Shown: positions 42,716-51,095 of the stretch, piece by piece
How positions within the stretch are numbered: position 1 is the first letter of the stretch
How the letters are laid out: every line of letters begins with the position of its first letter
Origin: Sandaracinus amylolyticus
Lineage (GTDB): Bacteria > Myxococcota_A > Polyangia > Polyangiales > Sandaracinaceae
Length of the DNA: 64,000 bases
Assembly (NCBI RefSeq): GCF_000737325.1
Contig: NZ_CP011125.1
Location: 6,882,001-6,946,000 of the forward strand
Direction: 5' to 3'
Notes under the pieces: generated by a model
Seen by the model: only the letters and a program-made list of their open reading frames with translations
Databases searched by the model: none
What the model was told of the DNA's origin: nothing
Position numbers and translations under genes: made by a program

Positions 42716-44275
42716 ATGGACTACGCCCTCACGATCGGCCTGCGTTACCTGCGGTCGAAGAAGAAGAAGACCGTCTCGGTCATCACGTTCATCGCGGTCT
42801 CGGGCGTCGCGCTCGGCGTCGCGGCGCTGCTCGTCGTCATGTCGATCACGAGCGGCTTCCAGGTCGAGTTCCGCAACAAGGTGCTCGGCGTCAACGCGCA
42901 CGTGCTCGTCATGAAGTACGGCCTCGACTTCGAGGAGTACGAGGACGTGATGGCGCGCGCGATGGAGATGCCGGAGGTCGCCGGCGCCGCGCCGTTCGTG
43001 ATCAACGAGATGATGCTCGCGCGCGGCGATCGCATCGCGGGCGTGCTCGTGAAGGGCGTCGATCCGGTCGCGATGCCCACGGTGCTCGATCTCCCGACCC
43101 AGCTCGTCGACGGATCGCTCGAAGGTCTGCGTCGCGAGGGCGCCGCGCCGCCGCGGAGGCCCGACGACGAAGGTGGTGCGCGCACCGAGGGCCTCGATCT
43201 CGATGCGTTCCTCGAGCGCATCGCGGACGGGAGCGCGCCCGAGGACGCAGCGCGCGCGACCGAGTCCGCGGCGAGCGCGCCGGCGCCGAGCCAGGAAGAA
43301 CAGACGCCCGACGACGACGAGCCGCTCGACGAGCTCCCGGTCGTGCGCGTGCCGACCCCCGAGGAGGCCGAGGCCGCGCTCGAAGGGACCGACACCAGCG
43401 TGTCCGACGGGCCGGTGGAGGACGTGCTCTTCGAGGACACCGAGGCGCAGGTCACGCCGACCGAGTCACTGCCGGGCGTGGTCGTCGGCGCGACGCTCGC
43501 GCGCACGCTCGACCTCCACGTCGGCGATCGCGTCAGCGTGATCAGCCCGCTCTCCGGGCTCGACACCTCGATGTTCCACGCCGAGGCGCGCACCCCGCGC
43601 TCGCGCGAGTTCCGCGTGATCGGCGTCTTCGAGGCGGGCTTCCAGGAGTACGACTCGCGCCTCGTCTACGCCGATCTCTACGAGGCGCAGGCGTTCTTCG
43701 ATCACGGCGACAGCGTCACGGGCGTCGAGATCCGACTGCACGATCTCGAGCAGGCCCCGGCGATCTCGCGTCGCCTCGAGCGCGTGTTGGGCGGCGGGCC
43801 GTACCACACGCTCGACTGGCAGGAGCTCAACCACAACCTCTTCACCGCGCTCGAGATCCAGAAGGTGATGCTGAGCCTGGTGATCGCGACGATCATCTTC
43901 ATCGCCGCGTTCAACGTGATCGCGACGCTGATCATGATCGTGCTCGAGAAGAAGCGCGAGATCGCGATCCTGAAGGCGATGGGCGCGCACGACCTGCACG
44001 TGCTCGTCGTGTTCCTGGTGCAGGGGCTGATCATCGGGCTGGTGGGCACCGTGATCGGGCTCGCGCTCGGCGGAGGCGTCTCGTTCTGGCTCGAGAGCTA
44101 TCGCTTCCCGCTCGATCCGCACGTGTACCTGATCGACCACGTGCCGGTGCGGACGAGCATGTCGGAGTTCGGCACGACGGTGCTGATCGCGCTGGGGATC
44201 TGCCTCGTCGCGACGCTCCTGCCGAGCTGGTGGGCCGCGCGTCTGCTGCCCGCGGAAGGCGTTCGCTACGAATGA
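42716..44275 (+). CDS. LolC/LolE-type lipoprotein-releasing ABC permease with acidic periplasmic insertion
   Basis: An inner-membrane permease that, with LolD, extracts outer-membrane lipoproteins. The 519-residue product has a first membrane helix (TVSVITFIAVSGVALGVAALLVV, about 19-41). A periplasmic domain follows, and three C-terminal helices (VMLSLVIATIIFIAAFNVIATL; VFLVQGLIIGLVGTVIGLALGG; TVLIALGICLVATLLPSWWAARLLPAEGVRYE) that are typical MacB/LolE features. Residues about 137-252 are an extra Asp/Glu/Pro-rich stretch inside the periplasmic domain, absent from ordinary LolC/E. No LolD lies in the window. Start ATG 42716 follows the divergent promoter gap. Confidence 0.85.
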   Translation: MDYALTIGLRYLRSKKKKTVSVITFIAVSGVALGVAALLVVMSITSGFQVEFRNKVLGVNAHVLVMKYGLDFEEYEDVMARAMEMPEVAGAAPFVINEMMLARGDRIAGVLVKGVDPVAMPTVLDLPTQLVDGSLEGLRREGAAPPRRPDDEGGARTEGLDLDAFLERIADGSAPEDAARATESAASAPAPSQEEQTPDDDEPLDELPVVRVPTPEEAEAALEGTDTSVSDGPVEDVLFEDTEAQVTPTESLPGVVVGATLARTLDLHVGDRVSVISPLSGLDTSMFHAEARTPRSREFRVIGVFEAGFQEYDSRLVYADLYEAQAFFDHGDSVTGVEIRLHDLEQAPAISRRLERVLGGGPYHTLDWQELNHNLFTALEIQKVMLSLVIATIIFIAAFNVIATLIMIVLEKKREIAILKAMGAHDLHVLVVFLVQGLIIGLVGTVIGLALGGGVSFWLESYRFPLDPHVYLIDHVPVRTSMSEFGTTVLIALGICLVATLLPSWWAARLLPAEGVRYE

Positions 44276-44286
44276 CGAAAACGTCC

Positions 44287-44315
44287 TTGACGGCTCCGGG
44301 GGGTCGGGCTAGATA
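44287..44315 (+). promoter_or_regulatory. Promoter of tRNA-Gly
   Basis: TTGACG at 44287-44292, 17-base spacer, TAGATA at 44310-44315, with a GC-rich discriminator. The tRNA begins 12 bases after the -10 box. Confidence 0.6.
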
Positions 44316-44326
44316 GGCCGTCCCTC

Positions 44327-44398
<72 letters not shown>

Positions 44399-44630
44399 CT
44401 CAGTTTCCAGTGATCGATGGCGCCGAGATCCCCGGCACAATCCCCGGCAACCCCGGGGCGCCGGGCGGGCCGTCTCGCTGGAGTGGTATGGCGCCTAACG
44501 GCACAGGCGCGGTACCTTTGCCACAGCTTCGTGCACCGCGGCAGCGCGTTGCACGAGCGGCGCGTCGTTTGCTCAGGTCTTGCCAATGCGAGCAGGGCTC
44601 GCACGTTCCCAACATCCTGACGGCAGGCCG
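44399..44630 (+). other. Gap between tRNA-Gly and the first element gene; likely attL junction
   Basis: 232 bases without a gene I can support. It contains two direct copies of ATCCCCGGCA (44428-44437 and 44440-44449) followed by a GC-rich inverted stretch (CCCCGGGG), which could be integrase arm sites or a structured leader. An in-frame ATG at 44586 for the next gene lies here but lacks a ribosome site. The matching attR would be beyond the window. Confidence 0.35.
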
Positions 44631-45872
44631 ATGCTGAAGGACCTTCTCGAGACTGCGCAGCTGACCAAGGGCGCGTGCGCCAAGATCATCGGGGTGAGCC
44701 CGCGCGTGCTCGACGAGTGGATCGCGGGTCAGAAGACCATCCCCGCAGGGTACGCGCGCTCGCTGAGCGAGTTGTTTGGAACGCCGGTGCCCGCGCTCGC
44801 ACGACGAGGCGAGCTGCCGAGCCCGACCCAGATGGCCGGGGTGTGGTTCCGGATGCGTGAGGACCGCGTATCCGCCACAGATCGGACGTACGTCGCGGTG
44901 CTTCGCCGGCTGGCGCATTCCTGCGATCAGTTCGAATGCGCCACCACCGGCTCCTCGCCTTCGATGATGTGGCGAAACGTCTTCTGGGGTGCGAAGCGCA
45001 AGGCGATGGACGAGACCGCGTCTCCTGCGGAGCAGGGACGGATCGCGGCGCGCGCACTGCGCACCGAGCGGGGCCTGTCGCAGGGAGCGACCGGCATCGG
45101 CAGTGTCTTTCGGCAGCACCTCCGTCATCTCGGCGTCCTCGTGGTGGAAACGCCCGTTCCGGACTCGAAGATCGAAGGCTGTAGCTTCTACGTTCAGTCC
45201 GGGCCGCAGGCGATCCGTCCGTCGATTTTCGCGAACTCGTTCCGCAGCAGCTGGTTCCATCGGAACTTCGTGCTGTGCCACGAGATCGCGCACCTCATCT
45301 TCGACGCCGAGTCGGAAGGGGCATCGATCGATTTCAAGACCGAGGACGAGAGCTCCATCGGCTCGCTGTCGGAATCGGTCACAGAGCAGCGTGCCGACGC
45401 CTTCGCTCAGGAGATGCTGGTCCCGGCGAGCGTCCTTCGCCACGTCGCACAGGCATCCGGCATCAACTGGAAGCGCCTCGAGGCCGAGGACCTCGCGACG
45501 CTCGTCGCGAAGCTCGAGGTCGAGGCGCGCGTGATCTTGAGGGCCGCCGTGGAGGGCAAGTTCCTCGATGCGGAAGGCGCAGCTCGCGCGCAGACGCTCG
45601 ACTACCGCGCGCACCTTGAGCAGCTGACGGAACGGGCGCTGCCCGCGATGAAGTACTTCGGGCGCCATCCTGAGAAGAAGTCGGATTGGCTCGAGAAGCG
45701 CACCGCGACGGCGGTCGGTGTGCCTCTGTACCTGCCGCCTTCGTACGTTCAGGCCGTGGTCGGTGCCGTCGAGCGTGGGACGGTGAGCTGGTCGAAGGGC
45801 GCCGAGCTTTTGATGGTTGATCGTCGCACCTTCATGGAGCGGTTCGGAGATCGAGTGCCCGGGATCGAGTAG
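44631..45872 (+). CDS. HTH plus ImmA/IrrE metallopeptidase fusion protein
   Basis: 413 residues from ATG 44631. Residues 1-60 form an XRE-like helix-turn-helix (TKGACAKIIGVSPRVLDEWIAG, GYARSLSELFG). Residues about 130-290 are an ImmA/IrrE-type zinc peptidase with HEIAH at 217-221 and a downstream EQRADAFAQEMLVP, the usual third-ligand region. The C-terminal ~100 residues are helical. In related modules such proteins cleave or pair with a partner. Here the PIN-like gene starts six bases downstream, so the pair looks like a toxin-antitoxin or defence unit carried between attL and the integrase. Confidence 0.8.
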   Translation: MLKDLLETAQLTKGACAKIIGVSPRVLDEWIAGQKTIPAGYARSLSELFGTPVPALARRGELPSPTQMAGVWFRMREDRVSATDRTYVAVLRRLAHSCDQFECATTGSSPSMMWRNVFWGAKRKAMDETASPAEQGRIAARALRTERGLSQGATGIGSVFRQHLRHLGVLVVETPVPDSKIEGCSFYVQSGPQAIRPSIFANSFRSSWFHRNFVLCHEIAHLIFDAESEGASIDFKTEDESSIGSLSESVTEQRADAFAQEMLVPASVLRHVAQASGINWKRLEAEDLATLVAKLEVEARVILRAAVEGKFLDAEGAARAQTLDYRAHLEQLTERALPAMKYFGRHPEKKSDWLEKRTATAVGVPLYLPPSYVQAVVGAVERGTVSWSKGAELLMVDRRTFMERFGDRVPGIE

Positions 45873-45877
45873 GTCCC

Positions 45878-46564
45878 GTGCAGCCACCCAACCCGCCTCT
45901 GCTCCTGTGCGACGCTGACGTCGTCTTCCAGTTGTTCATCGGGCGCAGCACGCTGCCTCTGAAGTGCTTGCGCGACCGCTTCGGCGTTCAGCCGACCGTC
46001 GTGCCCGAGGTAGACGCGGAGCTCCTCAGTCGCCCACGAAGCGACCTGGCCAGTCGGTATCGAACCGCGAGCGACAGCGGATTGATACAGGTGTTAGGCG
46101 TCCCGACGATCCGGCGCATCAAAAGCCAGCTGAGCGGCGCGATCGCAGAGGAGTCACCTGACGCGATCTGGCAGCGTCTCCAGGATCTCCGTGACGACTA
46201 CTATCGCTACGTCGACATCGGCGAGTCGTCGACGTACGCGGCGGCGCTCACGCTGCAGATGCCGACCACTTCGAACGACGGCAACGCGATCAGGACGCTC
46301 CTGAACAACGACGTCGAAGTGCCGGTGCCGGTGCTGCGGATGTTCGACCTCGTTGCGTTTGCGGTGCAGAGCGGGGAGATGTCGGTGGATGCTGCGGACG
46401 ACCTTCGCTCGCGGCTGCTCGCTGCGAAGGAGCATGTACCGAAGGCGTTTCTCAACGCCGGTTTCGCCGACGGATTGGAGGCGTTCAGGCCTCGTCTGGT
46501 CGACGGTTCCAGCAGGTGCAGCGTGCGTGTCGCGAACGACGTTGTCGTGCTCACGCCTCGCTGA
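45878..46564 (+). CDS. PIN-like nuclease partner of the ImmA/IrrE-HTH protein
   Basis: 228 residues from GTG 45878. The opening LLLCDADVVFQLF has the aspartates of a PIN domain (D12, D14), with further acidic residues in GESSTYAAAL (about residue 115-125) and TSNDGNAIRTLL (about 130-141). PIN proteins are metal-dependent RNases and common toxins. It is very close to the upstream gene, so the two are probably co-translated. Its last 14 bases overlap the convergent integrase gene. Assigned by pattern only. Confidence 0.6.
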   Translation: MQPPNPPLLLCDADVVFQLFIGRSTLPLKCLRDRFGVQPTVVPEVDAELLSRPRSDLASRYRTASDSGLIQVLGVPTIRRIKSQLSGAIAEESPDAIWQRLQDLRDDYYRYVDIGESSTYAAALTLQMPTTSNDGNAIRTLLNNDVEVPVPVLRMFDLVAFAVQSGEMSVDAADDLRSRLLAAKEHVPKAFLNAGFADGLEAFRPRLVDGSSRCSVRVANDVVVLTPR

Positions 46565-47792
46565 GTGCTCGAGCCCGCACTACCGCGGTCACCCGCGAGA
46601 AGGCTGCGCGCTGCTCTTCGATCGCGACGTGCGTGTACGTCTCGACCTCCTCGGCGTGACCGATGATCGAGCGACGCACCTCCTCGGTCGCGTGCTGGCG
46701 CACGAGGTTGTTCATCGTGTGCCGCAGGCAGTAGAGGGCGGGCCGCTCGCCGAGATCGATCCCGGCCGCCTCGATCATTTTCTCGATCGTCTTCCGCGCG
46801 TACGTGTTCGTCGTGAGCTCGACGAGCTCGCCCTTGCGGCGCTTCGCCTTGCTCGGCCGCCCGTAGCGCGGCGACGGGAACACGAGGCCGCTCTCGGTCC
46901 CGGCCCACTGCTGGCGCAGCATCGTCTCGCGGTGCGCGCGCAGGAGCGACGCGAGCTCGGGCGCGATCGCGACGCGGCGCTTCGACGCGCGCGCCTTCGG
47001 GTGCCCGATGATGCCGCGCCAGTGCGAGCGCCGGATGCGGAGCACGCCGGCCTCGAGGTCGACGTCGTCCCATCGCAGCGCGGCCGCCTCGGCCGGGCGG
47101 AGCCCCGTCCACGCGAGCGTCGCGACCAACGCCCACGCGCGCGCCCACCCCTTCGGCAGCGTCTTGAACCGCGGCGTCTTCTTGTCCTCGCGCAGCAGGA
47201 GGAGCGGCGCGCGCGGACCGACGTCGAGCAGCGAGCGCAGCTCGTCGACGGTGAGGCCGCGGCCCTCGTCCTCGGCCGCCTCGTCCTCCTCGAGAGTCGT
47301 CGGGAGCGCCGCGACGCCGTCGACGATGTGCGGCGCGCGCGTGTCCTTCGCGAACGTGCGCAGCACGCGGAGCCTCCCGTTGATGGTCTCGGTCGCGCGC
47401 TCGTTGTCGCGCCACCCGGCGAGCACGCCGCGCACGTCGTCGGGCTCGATCGCGTCGAGGAAGTACTCGCCGATCGCGCCCTTCCACTTCTCGACGGCCG
47501 TCGTGTAGCGGTCGTGCGTGCTCGGTCGGATCGTGAGGACCTTCGACGCGAGCCACGCGTCGAGCGCCTCACCGAGGCGAGCGCGTGCCCTTCGTTCGGC
47601 GCGGCCCGCCGTCGCTTCGTCGAGCAGCTTCGCGCGGATCGATGCCGCATCCAGGTCGTCCGCTGCCTCCACCCTGCGATCGAGCTCGCGGCGCTTCCCG
47701 GTCTTCGGGTCGACGTACTCCCCGCGCAGCCGGTAGCGGCCGTCCGGGAGCCGCTGCACCCCCTCGATCTTCGCTCTGCGTCTTCGACCCAT
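46551..47792 (-). CDS. int: Tyrosine-type site-specific integrase
   Basis: Catalyses integration and excision. The 413-residue product has an N-terminal arm-binding region (GVQRLPDGRYRLRGEYVDPKTGK), a core-binding SAM-like domain (about 70-160) and the catalytic domain. That domain has R232 (TGLRPAEAAAL), K271, R357 in YCLRHT (tyrosine replacing the usual histidine at 354, a known variant), H379 (GHAEE) and nucleophile Y386 (TYTHV). A strong GGAGGGAGAGG site precedes the ATG. It faces the tRNA-Gly end of the element. Confidence 0.93.
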   Translation of the reverse strand: MGRRRRAKIEGVQRLPDGRYRLRGEYVDPKTGKRRELDRRVEAADDLDAASIRAKLLDEATAGRAERRARARLGEALDAWLASKVLTIRPSTHDRYTTAVEKWKGAIGEYFLDAIEPDDVRGVLAGWRDNERATETINGRLRVLRTFAKDTRAPHIVDGVAALPTTLEEDEAAEDEGRGLTVDELRSLLDVGPRAPLLLLREDKKTPRFKTLPKGWARAWALVATLAWTGLRPAEAAALRWDDVDLEAGVLRIRRSHWRGIIGHPKARASKRRVAIAPELASLLRAHRETMLRQQWAGTESGLVFPSPRYGRPSKAKRRKGELVELTTNTYARKTIEKMIEAAGIDLGERPALYCLRHTMNNLVRQHATEEVRRSIIGHAEEVETYTHVAIEEQRAAFSRVTAVVRARALSEA

Positions 47793-48006
47793 CCTCTCCC
47801 TCCAGGTACCGTGCGACGTCGCGCGTGCGGAACAGCATCAGCCCGCGCGCTCCGCGGGTCGAAACGGGGCGGAGCCGGCCACGCTGCACGAGCATCCGGA
47901 CGCCCTGACTCGTCATCCGCAGGACCGCCGCGACCTGCCTCGTGTCGACGAGTTCGCCGTGCTCGCCGACGAGCAGGTCCTCGAGATCGGCGGACGCGCT
48001 CGACAT
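47569..48006 (-). CDS. Excisionase-like winged-helix protein overlapping integrase
   Basis: Residues about 15-70 form a small DNA-binding module (LVDTRQVAAVLRMTSQGVRMLVQRGRLRPV, then GLMLFRTRDVARYLE) like MerR/AlpA-type excisionases. The frame then continues 71 codons into the integrase gene in another frame (224-base overlap), giving low-complexity Gly/Arg sequence that may not matter. Five bases downstream of the zinc-finger gene, same strand. Likely controls integrase direction or expression. Confidence 0.6.
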   Translation of the reverse strand: MSSASADLEDLLVGEHGELVDTRQVAAVLRMTSQGVRMLVQRGRLRPVSTRGARGLMLFRTRDVARYLEGEDGSKTQSEDRGGAAAPGRPLPAARGVRRPEDREAPRARSQGGGSGRPGCGIDPREAARRSDGGPRRTKGTRSPR

Positions 48007-48011
48007 CGCTT

Positions 48012-48218
48012 TCACGCGGGCACCATCCGCACGCGTACCGGCGCGCGCCGAAGTCGCGCGAGGTGCGCGCCCTCGCCGTCCTGCATGCGCCGACCGTCGA
48101 CGCGCAAGCCGAGCTGCGCGCCGACCGCCGAGCTGCACCACTCGCCGTCGGGCGCAGCGCACACGGGGCACACGTCCCACGTCGCGCGCTCCTCCCACGT
48201 CGTCTCGCGCTCACGCAT
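48012..48218 (-). CDS. Small phage-type zinc-finger protein
   Basis: 68 residues. DVCPVCAAPDGEWC holds three cysteines in a CxxC-x7-C arrangement, and a late HLARLRR resembles the His/Arg ending of small phage zinc-finger proteins. Function unknown. The ATG overlaps the preceding gene by 8 bases, so it belongs to the leftward operon. Confidence 0.55.
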   Translation of the reverse strand: MRERETTWEERATWDVCPVCAAPDGEWCSSAVGAQLGLRVDGRRMQDGEGAHLARLRRAPVRVRMVPA

Positions 48219-48570
48219 CGCGGCGCTCCTCGTCGATCACGGGATCGCCTCCGAGCTCGCGGAGGGCGTCCATAGCCGCGCCGAACGCCCAGCTGAGGCC
48301 CTCCACGCGGACGCGGTCGCGTGCCGCCTCGAGATGCCCGCGCGCGCTCTCGATGCGAGTTCCGTGCGCGTCCCGCTCGCGCTCCGCCGCGTCGCGCTCC
48401 GCGATCGCACGCTGCCGCCCGCGCTCGGCGTTCTTCACGAGCTGCCGCTCGAGGTCGATCTCGCGCTCGAGCTGCTCGACGCGCTGCGCCGACGCGAGCA
48501 GCCGCGCGGCCACGCGGTCGACCGCCTCCTCGCTCCCGCCGCCCATCAGCGCTCGCGCTTCATCACGCAT
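48211..48570 (-). CDS. Coiled-coil phage protein, unknown function
   Basis: 119 residues with a central coiled coil (ASAQRVEQLEREIDLERQLVKNAERGRQRAIAERDAAERERD) and a C-terminal helix (SWAFGAAMDALRELGGDPV). Not recognised. It overlaps the helicase gene upstream and the zinc-finger gene downstream by 8 bases each. Confidence 0.5.
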   Translation of the reverse strand: MRDEARALMGGGSEEAVDRVAARLLASAQRVEQLEREIDLERQLVKNAERGRQRAIAERDAAERERDAHGTRIESARGHLEAARDRVRVEGLSWAFGAAMDALRELGGDPVIDEERRDA

Positions 48571-50335
48571 CGTCGTCGCTCCTCTTCGCGAGGAAGCTCT
48601 CGGCGAGCTTCCGGATGTGGTCGGGGTCGATCTGCTGCGCGGCCGCGATCTCGGCGTCGGGGTTCCGCAGGCCTTCGACCTGCACGCGCTTCACGCCGAG
48701 CACGTCCATCACGATCGGGTCGGAGCCCTGATCGGTCGTGAGGTAGTAGGCGACGACGGGGTCGGTCTGGCCGTCGCGGTGCACGCGGCCGATGCACTGC
48801 TCGTGCACGCCCGGCGACCAATCGAGCTCGGCGAACACGACGGTGCGGCAGACCGACTGCAGCCCGTCGAGTCCCGCGCCCGAGCGCAGCGACATGAGCA
48901 GCACGCGCGCCTTGCCGTCGACGAACGCCGCGCGCGCGGCGTCCTTCTGCGTCGCGCTCTCCTCGCCCGTGTAGCGCGCGACGCCGAGGTCTTTGAGGCG
49001 CTCCTCGATGACGTCGTAGACGGCGTGGTGCCACGCGAAGCAGAGCACGCGCTCGCCGCTCTCCACGAGCAGGCGCAGGAAGTCGGCGACGAACGGCGCC
49101 TTCGCGATCCCGGTCGCGCGGCGGAGCTGCCAATCGAGCTCGCCGCCGGCCTTCATCTTGTCGAAGCCCTTCTGGTCCTGCGCGAGGATGATCTTCGCGA
49201 GCTCGGCGGCGCGGCCCTGGATCTCCTCGAGCGGCTTCGCGTCGCAGTCGACGTGCTGCGCGGCGCGCGTCACCGCGGGCAGCTCGCGGCCGACGTCGGC
49301 GCGGGTGCGGCGCAGCATGAAGCCCTGCTCTCGAGCCCACGCGCCGAACGCGCGCGGGTCCTTTAGCTCTGCCTTCTCGCGGTCCGCACCCTCGCTCCCG
49401 CACCACGTCGCGGCGAACTCGGGCCAGCTGCCGAGCGCGCCCGGCGCGAGCACCTCGAGCACGTTGAACATCTCGGCGCCGTAGTTGTAGATGGGCGTCG
49501 CGGAGAGCCCGACGCGCAGGTCGACGGCCTGCGCGATCTGCGTCGCGGCCTCGTACTTGTTCGAGCCGTGCTTGCGCAGCTCCTGCACCTCGTCGAACAC
49601 GACCGACTTCGCGATCGGCGCGAGCACGTCGGCCCACTTCGCGAGCTTCGAGTACGACGTGACGATCACGTCAGGGAGCTTCGGCTCGGTCCCCGCGATC
49701 TCGAGCTGCCCCGCGCGCCGCTTGCGGCGGCGCGGGCCCCACGCCGCAATGTCGTAGATCGCGCCGTCGCGGATCCGGTGCACGCGCATGCCCGGCGCGA
49801 AGCGCGCGAGCTCGGCCTCCCACTGCTTCGGCAGGTGGGTAAGCGTGACCACGAGCGCCGGGCGCGCCGTCGGATCGGTCAGCGCGCAGATTGCCGAGGC
49901 GGTCTTGCCGAGGCCCACGTCGTCGGCGAGCAGGAGCTGCCGCGTGCGGAGGGCGAGCTCGGCCGCGCGGCGCTGGTACTCGCGCGGCTGGATCGCGAGG
50001 TCGAAGGTGCGCGGCAGGTAGCCGGCCGCGAGGATGCGCTCGACGGCTTCCTCCGCCTCACGGTGGCGGCCCGCGCGCTCGGCCGCGTAGTCGGCGGGCT
50101 CGATCGACAGACGCCAGCGCTCGCAGACCCACTCGATGTCGCGACAGGCCTCGAGCGTGTCGGCGACGACGATGCGCTTGCCGCTGCGCGCCGATCCCTG
50201 GAAGAGGCGGCGCAGGCGCAGCATCACCGACGGCGCGGCCTCGATGGACCACCACCGGCGACCGTCATCTCCGATGACGAGGCGGGCGGTGCCGAAGGCG
50301 CGCGGCTCGCGCGCGAGATCGCGCGCGGCGCTCAC
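48563..50335 (-). CDS. SNF2-family DNA helicase/translocase
   Basis: 590 residues from GTG 50335. Superfamily 2 motifs: Q-like QPREYQRRAAELAL, Walker A DDVGLGKTAS (GLGKT 141-145), VIVTSYSKLAKW, motif II VVFDEVQEL, motif III GLSATPIYN, and C-terminal motifs LMSLRSGAGLDGLQ and EQCIGRVHRDGQT. The GRxHRxGQ ending is SNF2-type. Probable role in phage DNA replication or remodelling. It overlaps the PD-(D/E)XK-like gene at a GTGA, suggesting they work as a unit. Confidence 0.9.
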   Translation of the reverse strand: MSAARDLAREPRAFGTARLVIGDDGRRWWSIEAAPSVMLRLRRLFQGSARSGKRIVVADTLEACRDIEWVCERWRLSIEPADYAAERAGRHREAEEAVERILAAGYLPRTFDLAIQPREYQRRAAELALRTRQLLLADDVGLGKTASAICALTDPTARPALVVTLTHLPKQWEAELARFAPGMRVHRIRDGAIYDIAAWGPRRRKRRAGQLEIAGTEPKLPDVIVTSYSKLAKWADVLAPIAKSVVFDEVQELRKHGSNKYEAATQIAQAVDLRVGLSATPIYNYGAEMFNVLEVLAPGALGSWPEFAATWCGSEGADREKAELKDPRAFGAWAREQGFMLRRTRADVGRELPAVTRAAQHVDCDAKPLEEIQGRAAELAKIILAQDQKGFDKMKAGGELDWQLRRATGIAKAPFVADFLRLLVESGERVLCFAWHHAVYDVIEERLKDLGVARYTGEESATQKDAARAAFVDGKARVLLMSLRSGAGLDGLQSVCRTVVFAELDWSPGVHEQCIGRVHRDGQTDPVVAYYLTTDQGSDPIVMDVLGVKRVQVEGLRNPDAEIAAAQQIDPDHIRKLAESFLAKRSDDDA

Positions 50336-50691
50336 GCCACGCCTCCGAGCCACACGACCGCGAGCGGCTTGTCGGCCATCGTCGCGAACGAGCGGAGCGT
50401 CAGGTGCCTCGCACGAGTGGTCACGAGGACAACGCTCGTGACCCGCGGCGAGCGCGCGTAGCGCTCGAGCTGCCGGGCCACCTCGCCCACCGCGCCATCG
50501 ACCTTCACCTCGATCGCGACGCCGTCGTCGGTGAGGAAGTCGACGCGGCTCCGGGCGTCGAGGCGCACCTCGCGCTCGAACTCGACGCCGTCGTAGCGCA
50601 GCGCCGACTCGATACCCTCGTGCAGCTCGTGCTCGTTCGCGGCGAGGAACGCTCGCGAGCGCAGAGCGGTGGTGACTCGTTCGGCGGTCAC
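50332..50691 (-). CDS. Small PD-(D/E)XK nuclease-like protein
   Basis: 119 residues from GTG 50691. NEHELHEGIESALRY (about 23-37), then SRVDFLTDDGVAIEVKVDG (about 50-68) gives the E...D...ExK pattern of the nuclease fold, followed by ARQLERYA and a final beta strand (VTSVVLVTT). The size fits small phage nucleases that sit beside helicases. Both ends overlap neighbours by 4 bases. Confidence 0.65.
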   Translation of the reverse strand: MTAERVTTALRSRAFLAANEHELHEGIESALRYDGVEFEREVRLDARSRVDFLTDDGVAIEVKVDGAVGEVARQLERYARSPRVTSVVLVTTRARHLTLRSFATMADKPLAVVWLGGVA

Positions 50692-51095
50692 GGCGACGCG
50701 CCCTCTCCACAGTCGCACGTGCTGCGCAGCTCGGAGATCTCTCGCGCGCGCCGGCTGTTCAGCTCGCGCGCCTCCTTCAGCTCACGCTCGAGCGCGCTGT
50801 GCTGCGCCTTGAGCTTGCGCCAGTCGTCGACGTGGGGACGCTCCTCGAGGTAGTCGATGTAGTTGTCGAGGTCATCGACGTCCTCGCGGTCGTGCCGCTC
50901 GAGCAGGGAGTCGAGTTCGACGAGACGGCCGCTCACGCGCTCGCGCTCGTTCAGCGCGACAACGAAGGCTTCCGCCGTGCGGTGCGGCCACTCGCCCTCG
51001 ACGCGCGCGACAACTACGCCGCGCGCGTCGACGACCACGTGGGCTCCCTCGCGCAGCTCCGCGCGGAACGGCCCCGGATGCAGCACGGTGTCCAT
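50688..51095 (-). CDS. Hypothetical phage protein with C-terminal coiled coil
   Basis: 135 residues: an N-terminal beta region (GAHVVVDARGVVVARVEGEWPHRTAEAFVVALNERE), an acidic middle (DREDVDDLDNYIDYLEE) and a coiled coil (KLKAQHSALERELKEARELNSRRAREISELR) ending CDCGEGASP. Not recognised. The ATG overlaps the clamp gene stop. Confidence 0.5.
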   Translation of the reverse strand: MDTVLHPGPFRAELREGAHVVVDARGVVVARVEGEWPHRTAEAFVVALNERERVSGRLVELDSLLERHDREDVDDLDNYIDYLEERPHVDDWRKLKAQHSALERELKEARELNSRRAREISELRSTCDCGEGASP

